The notes beneath the pieces are model-generated. The model ran no database searches. It worked only from the letters and a program-made list of their open reading frames with translations, and was not told where the DNA came from. DNA of 64,000 nucleotides, taken from Agaricus subrufescens. Taxonomy: Eukaryota; Basidiomycota; Agaricomycetes; Agaricales; Agaricaceae. The stretch is from the NCBI GenBank assembly GCA_029945375.1, contig CM057057.1, forward strand, positions 1,178,001 to 1,242,000, given 5' to 3'. The position numbers were made by a program, and so were the translations under genes. Shown here one piece after another: positions 25,627 through 37,276 of this stretch. Position 1 is the first letter of the stretch, and each line of letters begins with the position of its first letter.

Positions 25627-26901
25627 ATGTCGCAAAGCTCTCCGTTGTTCTCAGAAAACCTATATGGTCGACCATCTTTTATCGAGAAGATTGGAGTACA
25701 TCTCAAACTCTTGACCCTGCGTCAGTGCGGCAATACTAGGAGTATTATTCGAGGAATTAATCTCACTTTTGGGATTTAGCTGTCGTGATGGTTTGGAGCT
25801 ATATCTTCAAATGGAGGGGCAGAACCAGAAAGCGCAGTGCAGCCGACGGAGTTACTCGATCGCTGCTCACCGGGCTCAATACGCACCAAATTCAATACGT
25901 GTTGGGAACAACCGCGGAACTCTACCGTACTTGGTGTGGTCGTGTCAAGCAGGATCCTATTGTCGAAATGATCGGTGAAGGGGCGAATCTGCTTTGGATA
26001 GGTGAGCGAAAACTGGACAAGGTTATACTATACTTTCACGGTGAGCTTGTGCCTCAATGTTATGAATGACCCATTCATGTGCTGTTGGTTGCCCTATCGA
26101 ATGGACATAGGCGGTGCATTTCTTTTACCTCCTACTGAACCTGCAATTAAATTCTGGGCCCATGTTCGCACCAAGCTTGAAGAGCGCGGTGTGAACGTAT
26201 CCGTGGCTATGCTTGAGTACAGTGAGTATTTCGGTACATCATATGGTATGGAAGCACTGATTCAATTCTTTGTAATAGCACTTTCTCCAGTCGCTCATTT
26301 CCCCACCCCACTCAAACAAGCGGTGGCCGCCATCAAACACCTTGTCAACCTTGGTGTCACACCCGAGAATATTCAACTAGTGGGTGATTCTGCGGGTGCT
26401 GGTCTGGTACTTCAGGTCCTTGCCCACCTCTTGCACCCTCTCCAGTACGAAAATGTACCGTCCCTGTCGCTTTCTTCGCCGTTTAAGGGTGCCTGCTTGG
26501 TATCTCCATGGGTTGACCTTACAGACATACATGGAACAGCCAGGAAACATGATTCTACTGATTTGCTCACTACGAGCATTGGCATAGGATGGGGTTCAAA
26601 GATCCTCGGACCTGTGCCACAAGAATATCGCCACTATATCGAAGCAAATAGTGCAAAAGACGATTGGTGGAAAGGCGTTGAAGCGCTAGTTGATCGCGTT
26701 TTTATTACAGCAGGTCAGGAAGAATGTCTGAACGATGAGATTATTCGTTTCGACTCTGTATTTGAGAAGTTCCATTCTCATGTTACTATGTTGGAACACC
26801 CAGGCGTACATGATGACCCTTACTTTGCGGTAGAGGCCGGAGAGTCAGGTGGAGGTGCACCGGATAGGATCATCGACTGGTGCCGAGATGGTTTCTATTA
26901 A
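25627..26901 (+). CDS. Alpha/beta hydrolase, HSL/Say1-like, tandem copy 2
   Basis: Close paralogue of the gene at 23515. The start MSQSSPLFSENLYGRPSF precedes the same phase-1 intron (donor GTCAGT after ACC CTG C, acceptor ATTTAG), giving LTLPVVMVWSYIFKWRGRTRKR. A stop inside that intron means read-through is not possible here, which supports splicing. After the second intron the oxyanion motif is HGGAFLLPP, with Ala where copy 1 has Gly. The nucleophile elbow is GDSAGAG, the acid region ITAGQEECLNDE, and the histidine is in EHPGVHDDPYF. The coding frame is intact to the stop at 26901. The gene arose by tandem duplication together with its promoter. Confidence 0.85.
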
Positions 26902-28599
26902 GAGATTGGGGTGTGTACAAACTACTTTTGACAGTGTTATATATGTATGTTTTTACTTGCCACTATGTATTTGAGTTGGTGTAGCACATCGCTAGAGGTG
27001 ACCATACACGTAGTTTCGGTTATCAACCGAAAGACATCTACCGTCCGATCAATAATAAAGATTTTGATAAGCTGAGATACCAAACATCTGATACCTTCAA
27101 GCAACCTTCAAGTTTTAACACGAACAAGAGTGGCTGAGTTGGATTGATGATAGATGTCTCGGCTGGGTCGGTCACCCTTTCGGGGAGCACTGACGTGTGA
27201 ACTGCTCCGAGTCACCTTTTATACAATGGAAATCTTGTGGCAATCTTTCTTTCTGTCACGAGTGAAACTCAGGTTCATCTGCTGATATGTTTTGCGGCCC
27301 TGTGTTCCGCCACTCGTTTCGTTGAAGACTTTTGACGATGTCAAGAACCCTTTCGCATTGGTATCGAGATCCATCCTCATCTGTCTTATCTCGCTAATGT
27401 CTTGATGATCCTTGAACTGTCGTTTCATAAGTATAATAATACAATCTCCGATGTAACTTTCTCGGTTGCCGTTTAGCCATCGCCTAATTTTGGCTTTTTA
27501 CCTCCAGTGGCACTGTGGCAGGACCGGCAAGCATCAACGGGACTCCGTGACGACATATTCAACTCTTGCCCCCAGCTTTAACCCCTGTCAAATCAAATAC
27601 GGTTTCGGATATTAACCGGAGGGACCTGCGGTACTGGGAGCAATAGGTTGGACAAATGCCTCACTTTTCGGAGCCTCAGTGCGCGGTGTATTGGTGTGAC
27701 CGAGGTTCGGCCTCCTAAAGACAGAAGAGGACGGTCTTAAGAATACAGAGGAAATCTTAGTTACTTGGTTATCTAGCATGGTACAGAAGTATGGATTTCT
27801 TCGCTGCCTTTCCAACTCCGTGAACCTGACCCATATGGCTCTCGATACCGCCGTTGTGCTGAGTTGACCGCACTGGCCGAAAACCTTCTCCACCCTTACG
27901 GGTGAAGGTGAAGACGAGGGTTTGAAGGTTACGGGTATAGGTCCTCCCTTGGTCTACCCGAGAGTACCTGGGCCGATCCCTCCTTTGAGTTGCCATACCC
28001 TAAACTCATGTTCATTAATAGCTAATGATATGTTATGAGTTCATTATTTAAGGATCATCATAGCCATTTTAGGAAGGAGGTGAGTGGTTTATGTTGCAAC
28101 GATACCGTATTCGCTTATGCTATGACTTCAGTATTTTCGGGAGCGCGACATCAACCTATCAGTCACAGTTGAACGTTCAGGGACAGCATCAGCCATCTGC
28201 CTTGTGAACCCGGCTTGTCACCGGTCTAACCCCTTTTCGGGCTCGCCGCTTTTGCTACCCCGATCTGGATAAGCGGTGTGGCTCACTTGTTGAACCTCGG
28301 TGTTAATGATGCGTGAATTAATTATCTGAGCGCCGGACTGCAAATTATCCGGTGTCAGCAGTTTGACAGTTCGAGTCCTCGGCTCCCTTTTTCATACTCT
28401 GAGTGCAAAAATACTGCATTCGCGCTTGTCGAAGGAAAAGAAAAACGAGTATGATTGAGTTGAGGTTAAAAGTACACGTAACACAGTGGATCTTATGGGG
28501 TATCATATACTCCAAGCGAGGGTTGTATATTCCCAACGAACGGCATGGCATCGACGCGGCGGTACGAGCGCGGCTGGCCATCTTTTTAATTACTTAATC
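26902..28599. other. Intergenic, probably decayed sequence
   Basis: About 1.7 kb between hydrolase copy 2 and the hydrolase pseudogene. On the minus strand, 27612-27996 holds two overlapping open frames in different registers (one ends in VQPIAPSTAGPSG), which may be a decayed or spliced small gene. A B-box-like motif followed by a T run lies at 28368-28392. Nothing here can be named. Confidence 0.4.
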
Positions 28600-29025
28600 T
28601 GGCATCACTCCCAACCCTTGAGTTCCTTCCACTCTTAAAGGCCGCGGCATCATTCTTAGGGTTACATTTAATGGACTCTTGAATATGACGCGAGTACTCA
28701 AAAACGGCGGTTTCGCTGATACGCTCAGCTATTCTTTACCGCAATCGAGGACTCAAGCTCCTCGGACCCACACCAAAGGAATACTGCGACGATATTGGAG
28801 TAAAAGGGGAAATGCGTTGACGGAAAGGTGATAACGCCGATTGCGAGTTCACTGATCATGTTCATGCCAGGGAACTGCCTCAAGGATGAATTTGTTTCTT
28901 TTATAAACAACTTAAAATTTTTCGTTCTCATGTCCATGCGCAATGGGACAAAGATATACACAATGATCCTCCCTAAACCCGAGGACGGGGACCGTCGAGC
29001 GGAGGTGTGCCAGGTATAAACATTC
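28600..29025 (+). pseudogene. Decayed 3' fragment of a fourth HSL-like hydrolase
   Basis: The DNA follows the second half of the neighbouring hydrolases in order but with many changes and broken frames. CTCTTAAAGG near 28634 matches the PLKGAC region; ctcaaaaacggcggtttcgctgatacgctc matches the GDSTDML region; ctcctcggacc matches the ILGPVPQ region; gggaactgcctcaaggatgaa matches the ECLKDE region; and the end resembles GESGGGAPD. The 5' half with HGGG and GDSAG is absent. It lies between copies 2 and 3, so the array once had at least four members. Confidence 0.7.
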
Positions 29026-29531
29026 CCGCTCCAAGAGTTAGGGTTCACCGTATGTTTGGGACACGGTCGTCCCGGCAGACTCGCTCTGTTTCATGAGTAG
29101 CAAAGTCCCATGGACATGCACAGGCATCAGGCACAAGGTCGACAATCTGATTAACGTCAAGTTACCATCCCCTTTAAAGAGCTATGACCTCAGCATGATT
29201 ATGTCTTCAAGGTAACGACAAGCCTCCCGCTATGCTCGTGGTCTTGATTTGACTTATTATTAGTCAATGTGTTCTTCAAGTTGGCACTAGAAGGATCAAA
29301 GAATACCTCATCCAAACTAGTATTGTTGGATGCTATATAAAGGATGATTAATATTGATGACGACTTCGACCCTTTTAGAGGCATGTGAACAGCTCCGACT
29401 CGGTTCCCACTGCAAAAAAGATTTTCCCTAACGCATCGACACCGCTGCTCTCTTTCTGTCTGTGGTAGCCGCTAACTTGCTACTCGTGGCTCGCGTGACT
29501 CTACCTGCTACCAATATCTGAAGAATTCGCA
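29026..29531. other. Intergenic, upstream region of hydrolase copy 3
   Basis: About 500 bp holding the presumed promoter of copy 3. No coding frame, TATA box or repeat stands out. Confidence 0.4.
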
Positions 29532-30827
29532 ATGTCGGATAGCTCCTCATTGGTACCGAGAGCAAATCAATACGGTCGCCCATCCTTCTTTGAAAGGGCT
29601 TCCATATTCTTCAAACTTCTCGCACTTCGTCAGTCCAACAACTAAACACCCGAAGTTGATCTCATTCTTTCTGTCTAGCTGTCGTTATTGGTTGGACTTT
29701 TATCTTCCCGTGGAAAGGAAGGTCCAGGAAGCGTAGCGTGTTTGATGGTTTTATCCGATACACGGCTACAAAGTTCAGTATCCGTCAACTTCAACATTTT
29801 ACAGGTACAACCAAGGATGCCTACTACGCTTGGTGCGCCCAGGTCAAACAGGAGCCTTATGTCGAGGCGATCGGTGAAAGTGCGAATCTGCTCTGGATAG
29901 GTGAACGGAAACTGGATAAGGTTATTTTATACTTTCATGGTGAGTTTGCGTCTCTCACTGTACTGCTGGTGGCTGACTCTTGGGTCGTTGACCCTGTGTT
30001 AAACGCGTATTATCGTAAAAGGTGGTGCATTCTTGTTCCCTCCCGGTGAACACTATATGAAATTCTGGGACCGCGTTCGGACTACACTGGGAGAGGGTAA
30101 CTCCAACCTCAATGTATCTGTGGCTCTACTTGAGTATAGTGAGCATCTCGGCCGTTGTGCTTGCGTTTTAAGCACCTAATCTTACTGCTCTTCCTTAGCT
30201 CTCGTCCCTGTAGCCGCTTTCCCCACACCACTCAAACAAGCGGTTACTGCGATTAATCACCTGTTGAGTCTTGGTGTTGAACCACACAATATTCAGTTGG
30301 CGGGCGACTCGGCTGGCGCCAATCTGATACTTCAAGTTTTCTCACACCTCGTGCGCCCTCTCGAGTACGAAAATGTGCCGCCTTTGTCCCTTCCTGCTCC
30401 TTTGAAAGGTGCATGCATGATCTCTCCTTGGGTAGACCTCTCGGACAAATTCGGAACGCTCAGAGACGGAGACTCCACCGATATTATCACTCGCAACAGC
30501 ATATGTTACTGGGGCGCTCACGTTCTTGGACCTGTGCCACAGGTATATCGCGACTATGTTGAGGCAAATAGCGCCGAAGAGGAGTGGTGGAAAGGTATTG
30601 ATGCGTTTGTTGATCGTGTTCTTATCACCGCTGGTCGGGGTGAATGCTTGAGGAGTGAAATCACCCGTTTCAAGTCCGTTTTTGAGATCTTCCACTCCGA
30701 TGTGAAGTTGCTAGAACATGAGGGTGTACATGATGATCCATTCTATGCCGTGGCCACCGGGGAGTCAGGAGGAGGCGCGCCAGATATGATCACTGATTGG
30801 TTCCGAGTTGGTTTCCAAGAGATGTAG
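29532..30827 (+). CDS. Alpha/beta hydrolase, HSL/Say1-like, copy 3
   Basis: The most diverged of the three intact paralogues. The first exon encodes MSDSSSLVPRANQYGRPSFF and is followed by the same GTCAGT phase-1 intron (shorter here, acceptor GTCTAG), giving ALPVVIGWTFIFPWKGRSRKRS. The oxyanion motif is split by an intron and reads HGGAFLFPP. The elbow is GDSAGAN; the acid region ITAGRGECLRSE has lost the DE pair seen in copies 1 and 2; the histidine is in EHEGVHDDPFYAV. The frame ends at 30827 with VGFQEM. Whether the changed acid region still supplies the catalytic Asp (from a neighbouring position) is uncertain. Confidence 0.83.
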
Positions 30828-31694
30828 AATAATTTGATGTATGATACGACTCGGCTTTAAAAACTGTCCGTCCTTGTTGCGGTTATATCTTGGAGCTGAC
30901 AACGAATCTACTAGCACCACTCTAATTTGCACTTTGCGCCCGTACAGATTGCCTTTCAAGGTGAGAGCTAATTTTATATCGTTCAATCTATAACGTTTTT
31001 AAGCCCTGTTATAAAGCTATTGACTTGTGATACTGACTTGCAGGAGAGTCGTACACAAAAAGCGCGCTGAAAGAACAAATATAAATGCAAGAATGACGTA
31101 ACCAAATCATTCCCGCGCTCGTGTGACGTCATCGGTATCCCGAGAGAGAAACCGTCCATTTGGCTAACTCGTCCAGAATCCATATTGCTTACTGGCATGG
31201 AAGAGAGCCTCAATCAAAAGCCTGTAAGTCAAACCCCAATGATACCAGCTTAAAACGATCTCCAACAAAAACATGCATATGATTGTACATGCCGAAGAAA
31301 CAAAATGGTTGAATGTCTGTACTTAGAACGATAGAAAAGTTGATTTAGTCTCGCATCCACGATATGTGACCCCGCAGTCTACCATTGGGGTGCTGGTCCC
31401 TCGCTGGGTCCCAGAGGCTAGGATGGTAGCGGCTCGGATTCATGTGATCACATGTGAACTCGTGTGGTGTTTTGTGACACTGCTTCGAAAATCGAAATGG
31501 AGCTTGCGACACAAGCGATGAGATAAAAGCGCTGGTGAAAGAAAGGGCAACCATCGATACGACAATGAATAAATGCCGGGACGCTCTTTCGTAAATGAGC
31601 TATTATTCAAGAAAAATCAAAAGAAATAAACAACCGAGACGGGCCGGAGAATCCTGGGAGCCCAGCGTGATGTCACCTAGTGTTAATTTAAAGA
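30828..31694. other. Intergenic
   Basis: 3' flank of hydrolase copy 3 and promoter of the NmrA-like gene. No supported gene, RNA or repeat seen. Confidence 0.4.
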
Positions 31695-32655
31695 ATGTTC
31701 CGGACCATCAATCACAACATCCCCTCATTATCACGTCTGCGAACTAGAGCTTTAAGCATGAAAGTTACGATTGTCGGTGGGCACGGTAATGTACGGCAGA
31801 GACCCGGTTTCAAATGTATCGCTTTCTCACTATTGACATCAGGTTTCGCTCCGTCTCGCCCGTCTTCTCTCCCCCAAGAACACAGTCACATCCATAATCC
31901 GAACCATGGACCACGCAAATGACATACGATCCACTGGTTCTACGCCATTTGTACTTTCGCTTGAAGACTCTTCTGTGTCTGATTTCGCAGTCGCATTCGA
32001 GAACCAGGATGTGGTGTACTTTTCGGCCGGAGCTGGTGGGAAAGGTGGACCTGAACGAACCAAGAAGGTCGACTATGAAGGCGCTGTAAAGGTTTTTGAT
32101 GCGATTGAACAAGTGGACGGGAAGAAAAGGCCTAGGTTGATCTTAGTTTCTGCCATTGACTCTAGAAACCGGGACAAAATTCCTTCACACTACGTGAGTC
32201 TCTACATTACTGTTAGAAGAAGAATTGCTGCTGATCATATTTTACTATAGAACGAACAAGATATCGAACGTTCCAATCGCACGTGGAGTGCCATCGGCGC
32301 ATATATGAACTACAAATATGAAGCGGACAAAAATCTCGCTCAGAGAACCGCATTCAAGTGGACAATACTGAGACCCGGATCATTGAGTGATGAAAATGGA
32401 ACAGGTAAAGCATCAATCGGTCGGACTCATTTGACCCCTCCCATTTCGGTAAGCAATCCCTAGATACCGAAGAAGCTAGTGGTCGCTGATGCGCCTTTGT
32501 TGTGCCAGAGGGACGATGTTGCGAAGGCTCTTGCACTCCTTGTTGACAGGGAGGATGCTGCCGGACTGGGCATTGATATGGTCGGAGGGGAAGTCCCTAT
32601 TGAAGAAGGCCTCGAAACTTTTATCAAAGCGGGCCAAACCGACTTCCTTGGTTGA
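31695..32655 (+). CDS. NAD(P)-binding, NmrA-like/SDR-like epimerase family protein
   Basis: An atypical short-chain dehydrogenase-like protein (NAD_binding_10 type, resembling yeast YMR090W). The Rossmann motif VTIVGGHGN is split from VSLRLARLL by a phase-0 intron. Further features are DVVYFSAGAGGKGGPERTKKVDYEGA, LILVSAID, YKYEADKNL and TILRPGSLSDENGTG, then a phase-0 joint ISRDDVAKAL. Four exons. Two starts are possible: the ATG at 31695 adds FRTINHNIPSLSRLRTRALS, a basic, hydroxylated, mitochondrial-presequence-like extension; the ATG at 31758 gives the bare Rossmann fold. The usual Tyr-x-x-x-Lys pair is present as YKYEADK, though catalysis is unproven. Confidence 0.78.
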
Positions 32656-33798
32656 TTCCTACCATTAAGTATGCTGGGTTGTCAATTGAGACTCTTTTTG
32701 TATGCATTGGGTAGCCTTACGCCGAACAAACGAACATTGCACATCATTTTTACCGGACAGAAAAGGACCTACCTACCATGAAGATTAAATCGTATCTTGA
32801 AAGCTCTTATTGTATGTAAAGTAACTTGTTATTTGAATCAAAATGAAAGTTGTTGTGTGTACTGATAAGGAGTGCCACCACCGGCTATATCCAACAGCGG
32901 GGGCGCCTATTAGGACACTGCTTTTATCAGGGAGCATCAAAGTAAGCTGACCGAAATTGAGAAGGGTGTGTTTAGTGAACTATACCTACGACCGGATCGG
33001 AAAGCCCTCGAATTCTAGAACCCCCGCATTGGTTCGTTGTCAAGGGCATCGCTGCTAGTCGTAAGTTGTTAGCACTTACAGTGGCGTGCCACTCATGAAA
33101 TGTTCATTTCCGATGAACGTGAGTATGCGTACCGTGTATCAGGGTGAGAAACCCCACATCTGGACATGCGCACCATAGTGCACCGCTGTGCAAGTGCCCA
33201 TTTGACAGATACGTCAGAACTTTGTGGTGCTGACGCTATGCATCTTTTCTCGTCTTGCTTTGGGAAGTGGGGCAAGTCAAATATTGATATCCTCGGTATC
33301 TATAGTCTCCCACCAGCTCCGCCTGCAGCCTGCTGCTTTATTATGAAACAACTCTTTCTCGTCATGGATTAAGGGCTGTGTAAATTTGGTTGGCTTTCGA
33401 TCTCCCTACCCTCTCGGCTTAGCCGGTAAAGTGAAGCTTCTATACTTTTCAGGACACGTGCCACCATCCCATCCTTTTTCATTGGGAAATACTATGGTAT
33501 CCCCGACGATATCCGTTTCCATCAAGTGCCCGGTCGTCGATAAGCAGCTGCATCTAAACCTCTTGATCGTTTGAACCACCGTCCCTGAAGACGATGAGAT
33601 AACATCATCAACTCATGTTCATTAGCCTTCATCTGGTGACCTAGGCTCCGCCAGAAGCGGATCCAAGAGAACCATTGCCTTCATTATTTTTTGCCGCAGA
33701 TCGGGTGCCTCGGGGCATACAATATAAATACTCGAAGCGAGGCAGATGCCTATCTTTCCCCGTTTCTGTCCTCTGTTCACCAGTCATATTGGTATTAC
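32656..33798. other. Intergenic, promoter of a DUF6534-like gene
   Basis: About 1.1 kb with no supported gene. A TATA box (TATAAATA at 33723-33730) lies 69-76 bp before the next start codon. Confidence 0.5.
33723..33730 (+). promoter_or_regulatory. TATA box of DUF6534-like gene A
   Basis: TATAAATA, about 70 bp upstream of the ATG at 33799. The paralogue at 45896 has a TATAAAT at a similar distance. Confidence 0.6.
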
Positions 33799-35951
33799 AT
33801 GGATTCCCAGGCCTACGACGAAGGTGCATTGATTGGGCCATATATTGGCTTTGTCTTAGGCACAATGTACGAGTGACTTGGAGGACACTGAGAAATCTCG
33901 TGACTGATAGACCCTAGGCTTTTTGGTTTAACCGTTCTTCAAGCATCCCAATATTATTATCGATTTTCAAGCGATTCGCTGTTTTGCAAACTCAAGGTAA
34001 GTATGTCGCTACAATATTGGTGAAAGACGAGCGACTGAAAGTTGTAGGTGGGCACAGTTTGGTACGCGCCGAAAATCCCGTGGTTGCGAATTGTCAATGC
34101 AGACTCACAGTATCAACATTTTTCAGTGCCCTTGACATCGCGCATTTTGTCTTCTCTGTCTGTCTATTTTACGCCAATTACATTTCCATCAACCCAACAG
34201 TATCGGATCCGGCGAGCTCGATAAGAATGGATTGGTGCGTATCATCAGCTTAATCCAATTATTGATACCGACAATAAATGCAGGCGTCTCAAGGTGACTC
34301 CGCAACTTTACGTTAAATAATTACGGGTTGAGGCTAATCGGTATCAACGTGTCTCAGGGCATCTCCACAACACAAGTGAGTAGCTAACACTACATTGACG
34401 ATTGTTCTTTGTCACAACCCTGAGTAGACCCTTCTTATTGTTCTGGTTCAAATGTCAGTGTTAATATACAGCAATACGATTTCAAACTGAGAGGTATTTT
34501 CCAAATCAATAGCATCTACCTTCAAAGAATATATACACGTGCGTATGAGTTCGGATTCTTTAAATCATAGCGGATCGTTCTCATTTCCTTTGGGTAGTTT
34601 GTAGCATACCTGCACTGAACACAAAGAGTTTCATGAGAACTATGAACGTATGTTGGCACAAGATTAGTAATTTTGCCTTACTGACTCTTGGTCACATCTC
34701 GTAGCTTGTGATATGCTTGATTGGTGCATGCGCTATCAGTCAGTTATCCCTAGTTGTTTTAACATCAGAGAATTCACCTCATGATTCATTAAAATAAATC
34801 TTTTTTGTAGGTATTGGGACCGGTAAGCATAAACGACCTCTTACTCTTCCGGTGCTGGTATTCTTACGCCAAAACTAGTATTTATCTACACAGCGTAAGC
34901 ACTTCGATACTTCGACTTTGAGTCCTGGAACAACCAGTAACCAGCCAATAATTCAGGCTAAATGTTAAGGAAGCGTTAATGGCGGCATCCAATAGTGATC
35001 TTTCTGTAAAGTCTCTCAGCTTCATAACTTCAGAGTAGATTAACCAATGACTTTTCAACAGTGGTTGATATATCTCGGGTTTGGCGCTGCCGCTGGTCTC
35101 GATCCAATCATTGCGGTATTAACCTGCTTTATCTTGCACAAGAATCGCCGTGAGATTGGGTTAGGATACATCAGTAGGCGGAGCAACAGATTGTTGCTCA
35201 GTCTCTTTACCTATTCACTTGCCACGGGAATTTTGACAGCGTGAGTTCGTAGTAATAAGTATCTTTCCCTATAGAACTGATATATTTTACGATATGTAGC
35301 CTTGCTGCTACTTTAGTCATTATCCTCGTGAGCTTAAAACAGATATTCAATACTGATAGAACGCCTAACAGCTCGTACAGTATTTGGAAAGGCCAAATAC
35401 GGCTGATTATCTCTCTATAACTTTCATTACGACCAGGCGTAAGGGGTTTACAACGACACTTTCTGGAGGATAAGTCTTCACTGATAAATTCAACAGTGTA
35501 CACCAACTCGCTTTTATCTCTGTAGGCCAACTTTTCGCTCAACTAACTTGCAATGTCTCCCCCTAAACTAAGTTTCATTAGTGTGCAAAACGTTCGTCGG
35601 CAGCTCAACAATCAATTCAGTGCAGAAAGCTCAGTATTCAAGATGCCGACCGAGATCGCTTTCAAAGGACTATCAGAGTCAATACACCTTCCTCCGGATG
35701 TCGAAGCATCAATCCCTCAAACGACGAAAAAGTGGGATGGAACGCCCCTCGTGTTGATCCCAGATTCAGATTCCGAATCGGACATCAAGTCTCATCATTC
35801 CAATGTGTATTCTCCATATTACAGTCCTCTACAGGCTAGGAAACGACAAATTCAGGAGCTAGAGGATATGAGAAGTACTTATCACTTTCGTTTACCTTCT
35901 TCTTTCAACGCGTGGCTCAAAGGGCCTATGGATCGGCGTTCGTCACTGTGA
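33799..35951 (+). CDS. DUF6534-like multi-pass membrane protein, copy A
   Basis: A fungal seven-helix-type membrane protein of unknown function, common in Agaricomycetes. The gene is cut into about 17 exons, several of them 10-18 nt. They assemble in phase as MDSQAYDEGALIGPYIGFVL, FGLTVLQASQYYYRF, a micro-exon KVGTV-C, ALDIAHFVFSVCLFY, RLK, GISTTQ, TLLIVLVQMS, STFKEYIH, LVICLIGACAI, IGTVFIYTA, WLIYLGFGAAAGLDPIIAV, NRLLLSLFTYSLATGILTA, ADYLSITFITTR, LYTNSLLSL and VQNVRRQLNNQF. A soluble Ser/Pro-rich tail runs to RRSSL at 35951. The exon structure matches paralogue B nearly joint for joint, which is the best support. The one doubtful joint is the 36-nt intron after VQMS. An F-box gene follows 1.3 kb downstream. 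Confidence 0.75.
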
Positions 35952-36755
35952 ACGTCAAAGGGCACACATGATACAGATATGCTTGTCCCCACTTTATAAC
36001 GATGTAACAACGCTTCTTTTGAGACCTTAGTTTGATTTATATAACAAAATTATCATCGAATAGATACTGCGCTATATATATAACGAAACATTGCGCAGGA
36101 GACTGTATGAGCTCATTGTGGGCTTCTTGCCGAAACTATCGTATAAGCTTCATATAAGTTTACCTACAGTGATGTCAGCGGTATCAAAACGTCACTTTGA
36201 GAAAAGAGAAGTCCTGTGCCAGAATGGCACGAGGAAGAGAAGTTCGAAGAAGAAATAGAGCTGTGTAGCCACAGCCGAGGCAATTCATCCTATGTCATTG
36301 ACGTTACCCTACCCCGGCAGGTTTGCTAGCTCATGCTAAGTTTCATCTTCAATTGCGAAGGCCACGAAAGACTGTCGTTTGGCATGAGCTACAAAACTGA
36401 CTGAGGTAGGAGCCCGAAAAGACATGAATGATGCCGAGGTGCAATCGACGAGGGCCTGCACAATCAGATATAGGATCATACCAGCAGTCTCATGCAAAAG
36501 ATATCGATGGACCTCTGGTGTGGGCTTGTGGTTTCATGACTCCAACGTCCGAGATTGCCGTGCCGTATCTTGGCATCTCCTCCTGTGGTATAAACTGTGG
36601 TGGCACGTCAGTTTAGTGAACCATGCATTTGTTTGGAAGAAATTGGTGCACCTGAAAGGTTGTTGAGGGCGTCTTCGTAGCCAGAGGTTGAGCACCTGGG
36701 TAGAGGCCAAGTTTTGAGGGGATCAAAAGGAAAGCAAAATGTCAATCTTTGCATC

Positions 36756-36975
36756 ATTATCATTACTATATATGGTATCCTGCCATACCGTGACTGCCCC
36801 AAAGAATCTAAAAATATCTTCCAATCGCACACCCGGCGGAACAGAATTTCAATGCTGAGCTCTGTTCTATCAAGCGAGAACACGAAAGCAATACCTGATG
36901 CGTCCTCAACGGTGATGGGGACGAACTGGGCTCGAATTGTGGCCTTGTGTACGATAACCCTAATGGTGTTCAAAT
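36756..36975 (-). repeat. Dispersed repeat family, copy 1
   Basis: The block around TACTATATATGGTATCCTGC, then gccccaaagaatctaaaaatatcttcc, then gagctctgttctatcaagcgagaa, recurs at 45325-45545. The first part recurs at 61085-61190. On the minus strand it reads as protein (QFVPITVEDASGIAFVFSLD), so the repeat may be fragments of a small protein-coding gene family rather than non-coding DNA. Confidence 0.65.
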
Positions 36976-37004
36976 GAGTGTTACGTCTCTTTGAACAGTG
37001 GAGT

Positions 37005-37175
37005 TCAACGCAGCTTAGGCACAGGCACAGGAATGGACACAGCCCACTGCTTGGCTGAGTGGCTGTCGTCAGATGAATACCAAAGATTAAAACTTGGAAG
37101 TATATACCCTCGTCACAGCGGGACCTTCGTCTAGTTTGTGCTGGCATCGTAAATTATCATTTGACGACGCGTCAA
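37005..37175 (+). pseudogene. Remnant of a DUF6534-like gene 5' region
   Basis: The stretch acaggaatggacacagcccac, the GAATACCAAAGATTAAAACTTGGAAGTATATA block and gtttgtgctggcatcgtaaattatcatttgac match the promoter/5' part and an internal intron of DUF6534-like copy B (45747-45870 and 46166-46190), with the coding exons between lost. It indicates a third, largely deleted copy. Confidence 0.5.
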
Positions 37176-37276
37176 CAATGATTAAATGAATCATTTTGGG
37201 TGACGCGTGATCACCTTGCAACGTAAAAATCACGGACTGAGGTTGATGCTGGGCATATTCCGAAGCCTTCCCCGCT

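Larger units (their letters stand above)
35952..37276. other. Intergenic with decayed repeat and gene fragments
   Basis: 36420-36650 holds an open stretch (DIDGPLVWACGFMTPTSEIAV) that I do not recognise. 36756-36975 is copy 1 of a dispersed repeat. 37005-37175 is a remnant of a DUF6534-like gene 5' region. The last 100 bp are the promoter of F-box gene A. Confidence 0.5.

Noticed and set aside
28280..28392. Possible tRNA gene: A-box-like TGGCTCACTTG, B-box-like AGTTCGAGTCC and a T run after it
   Set aside because: No acceptor stem p airing and a poor T-stem; box spacing is too long without a plausible intron. At most a tRNA-derived relic.
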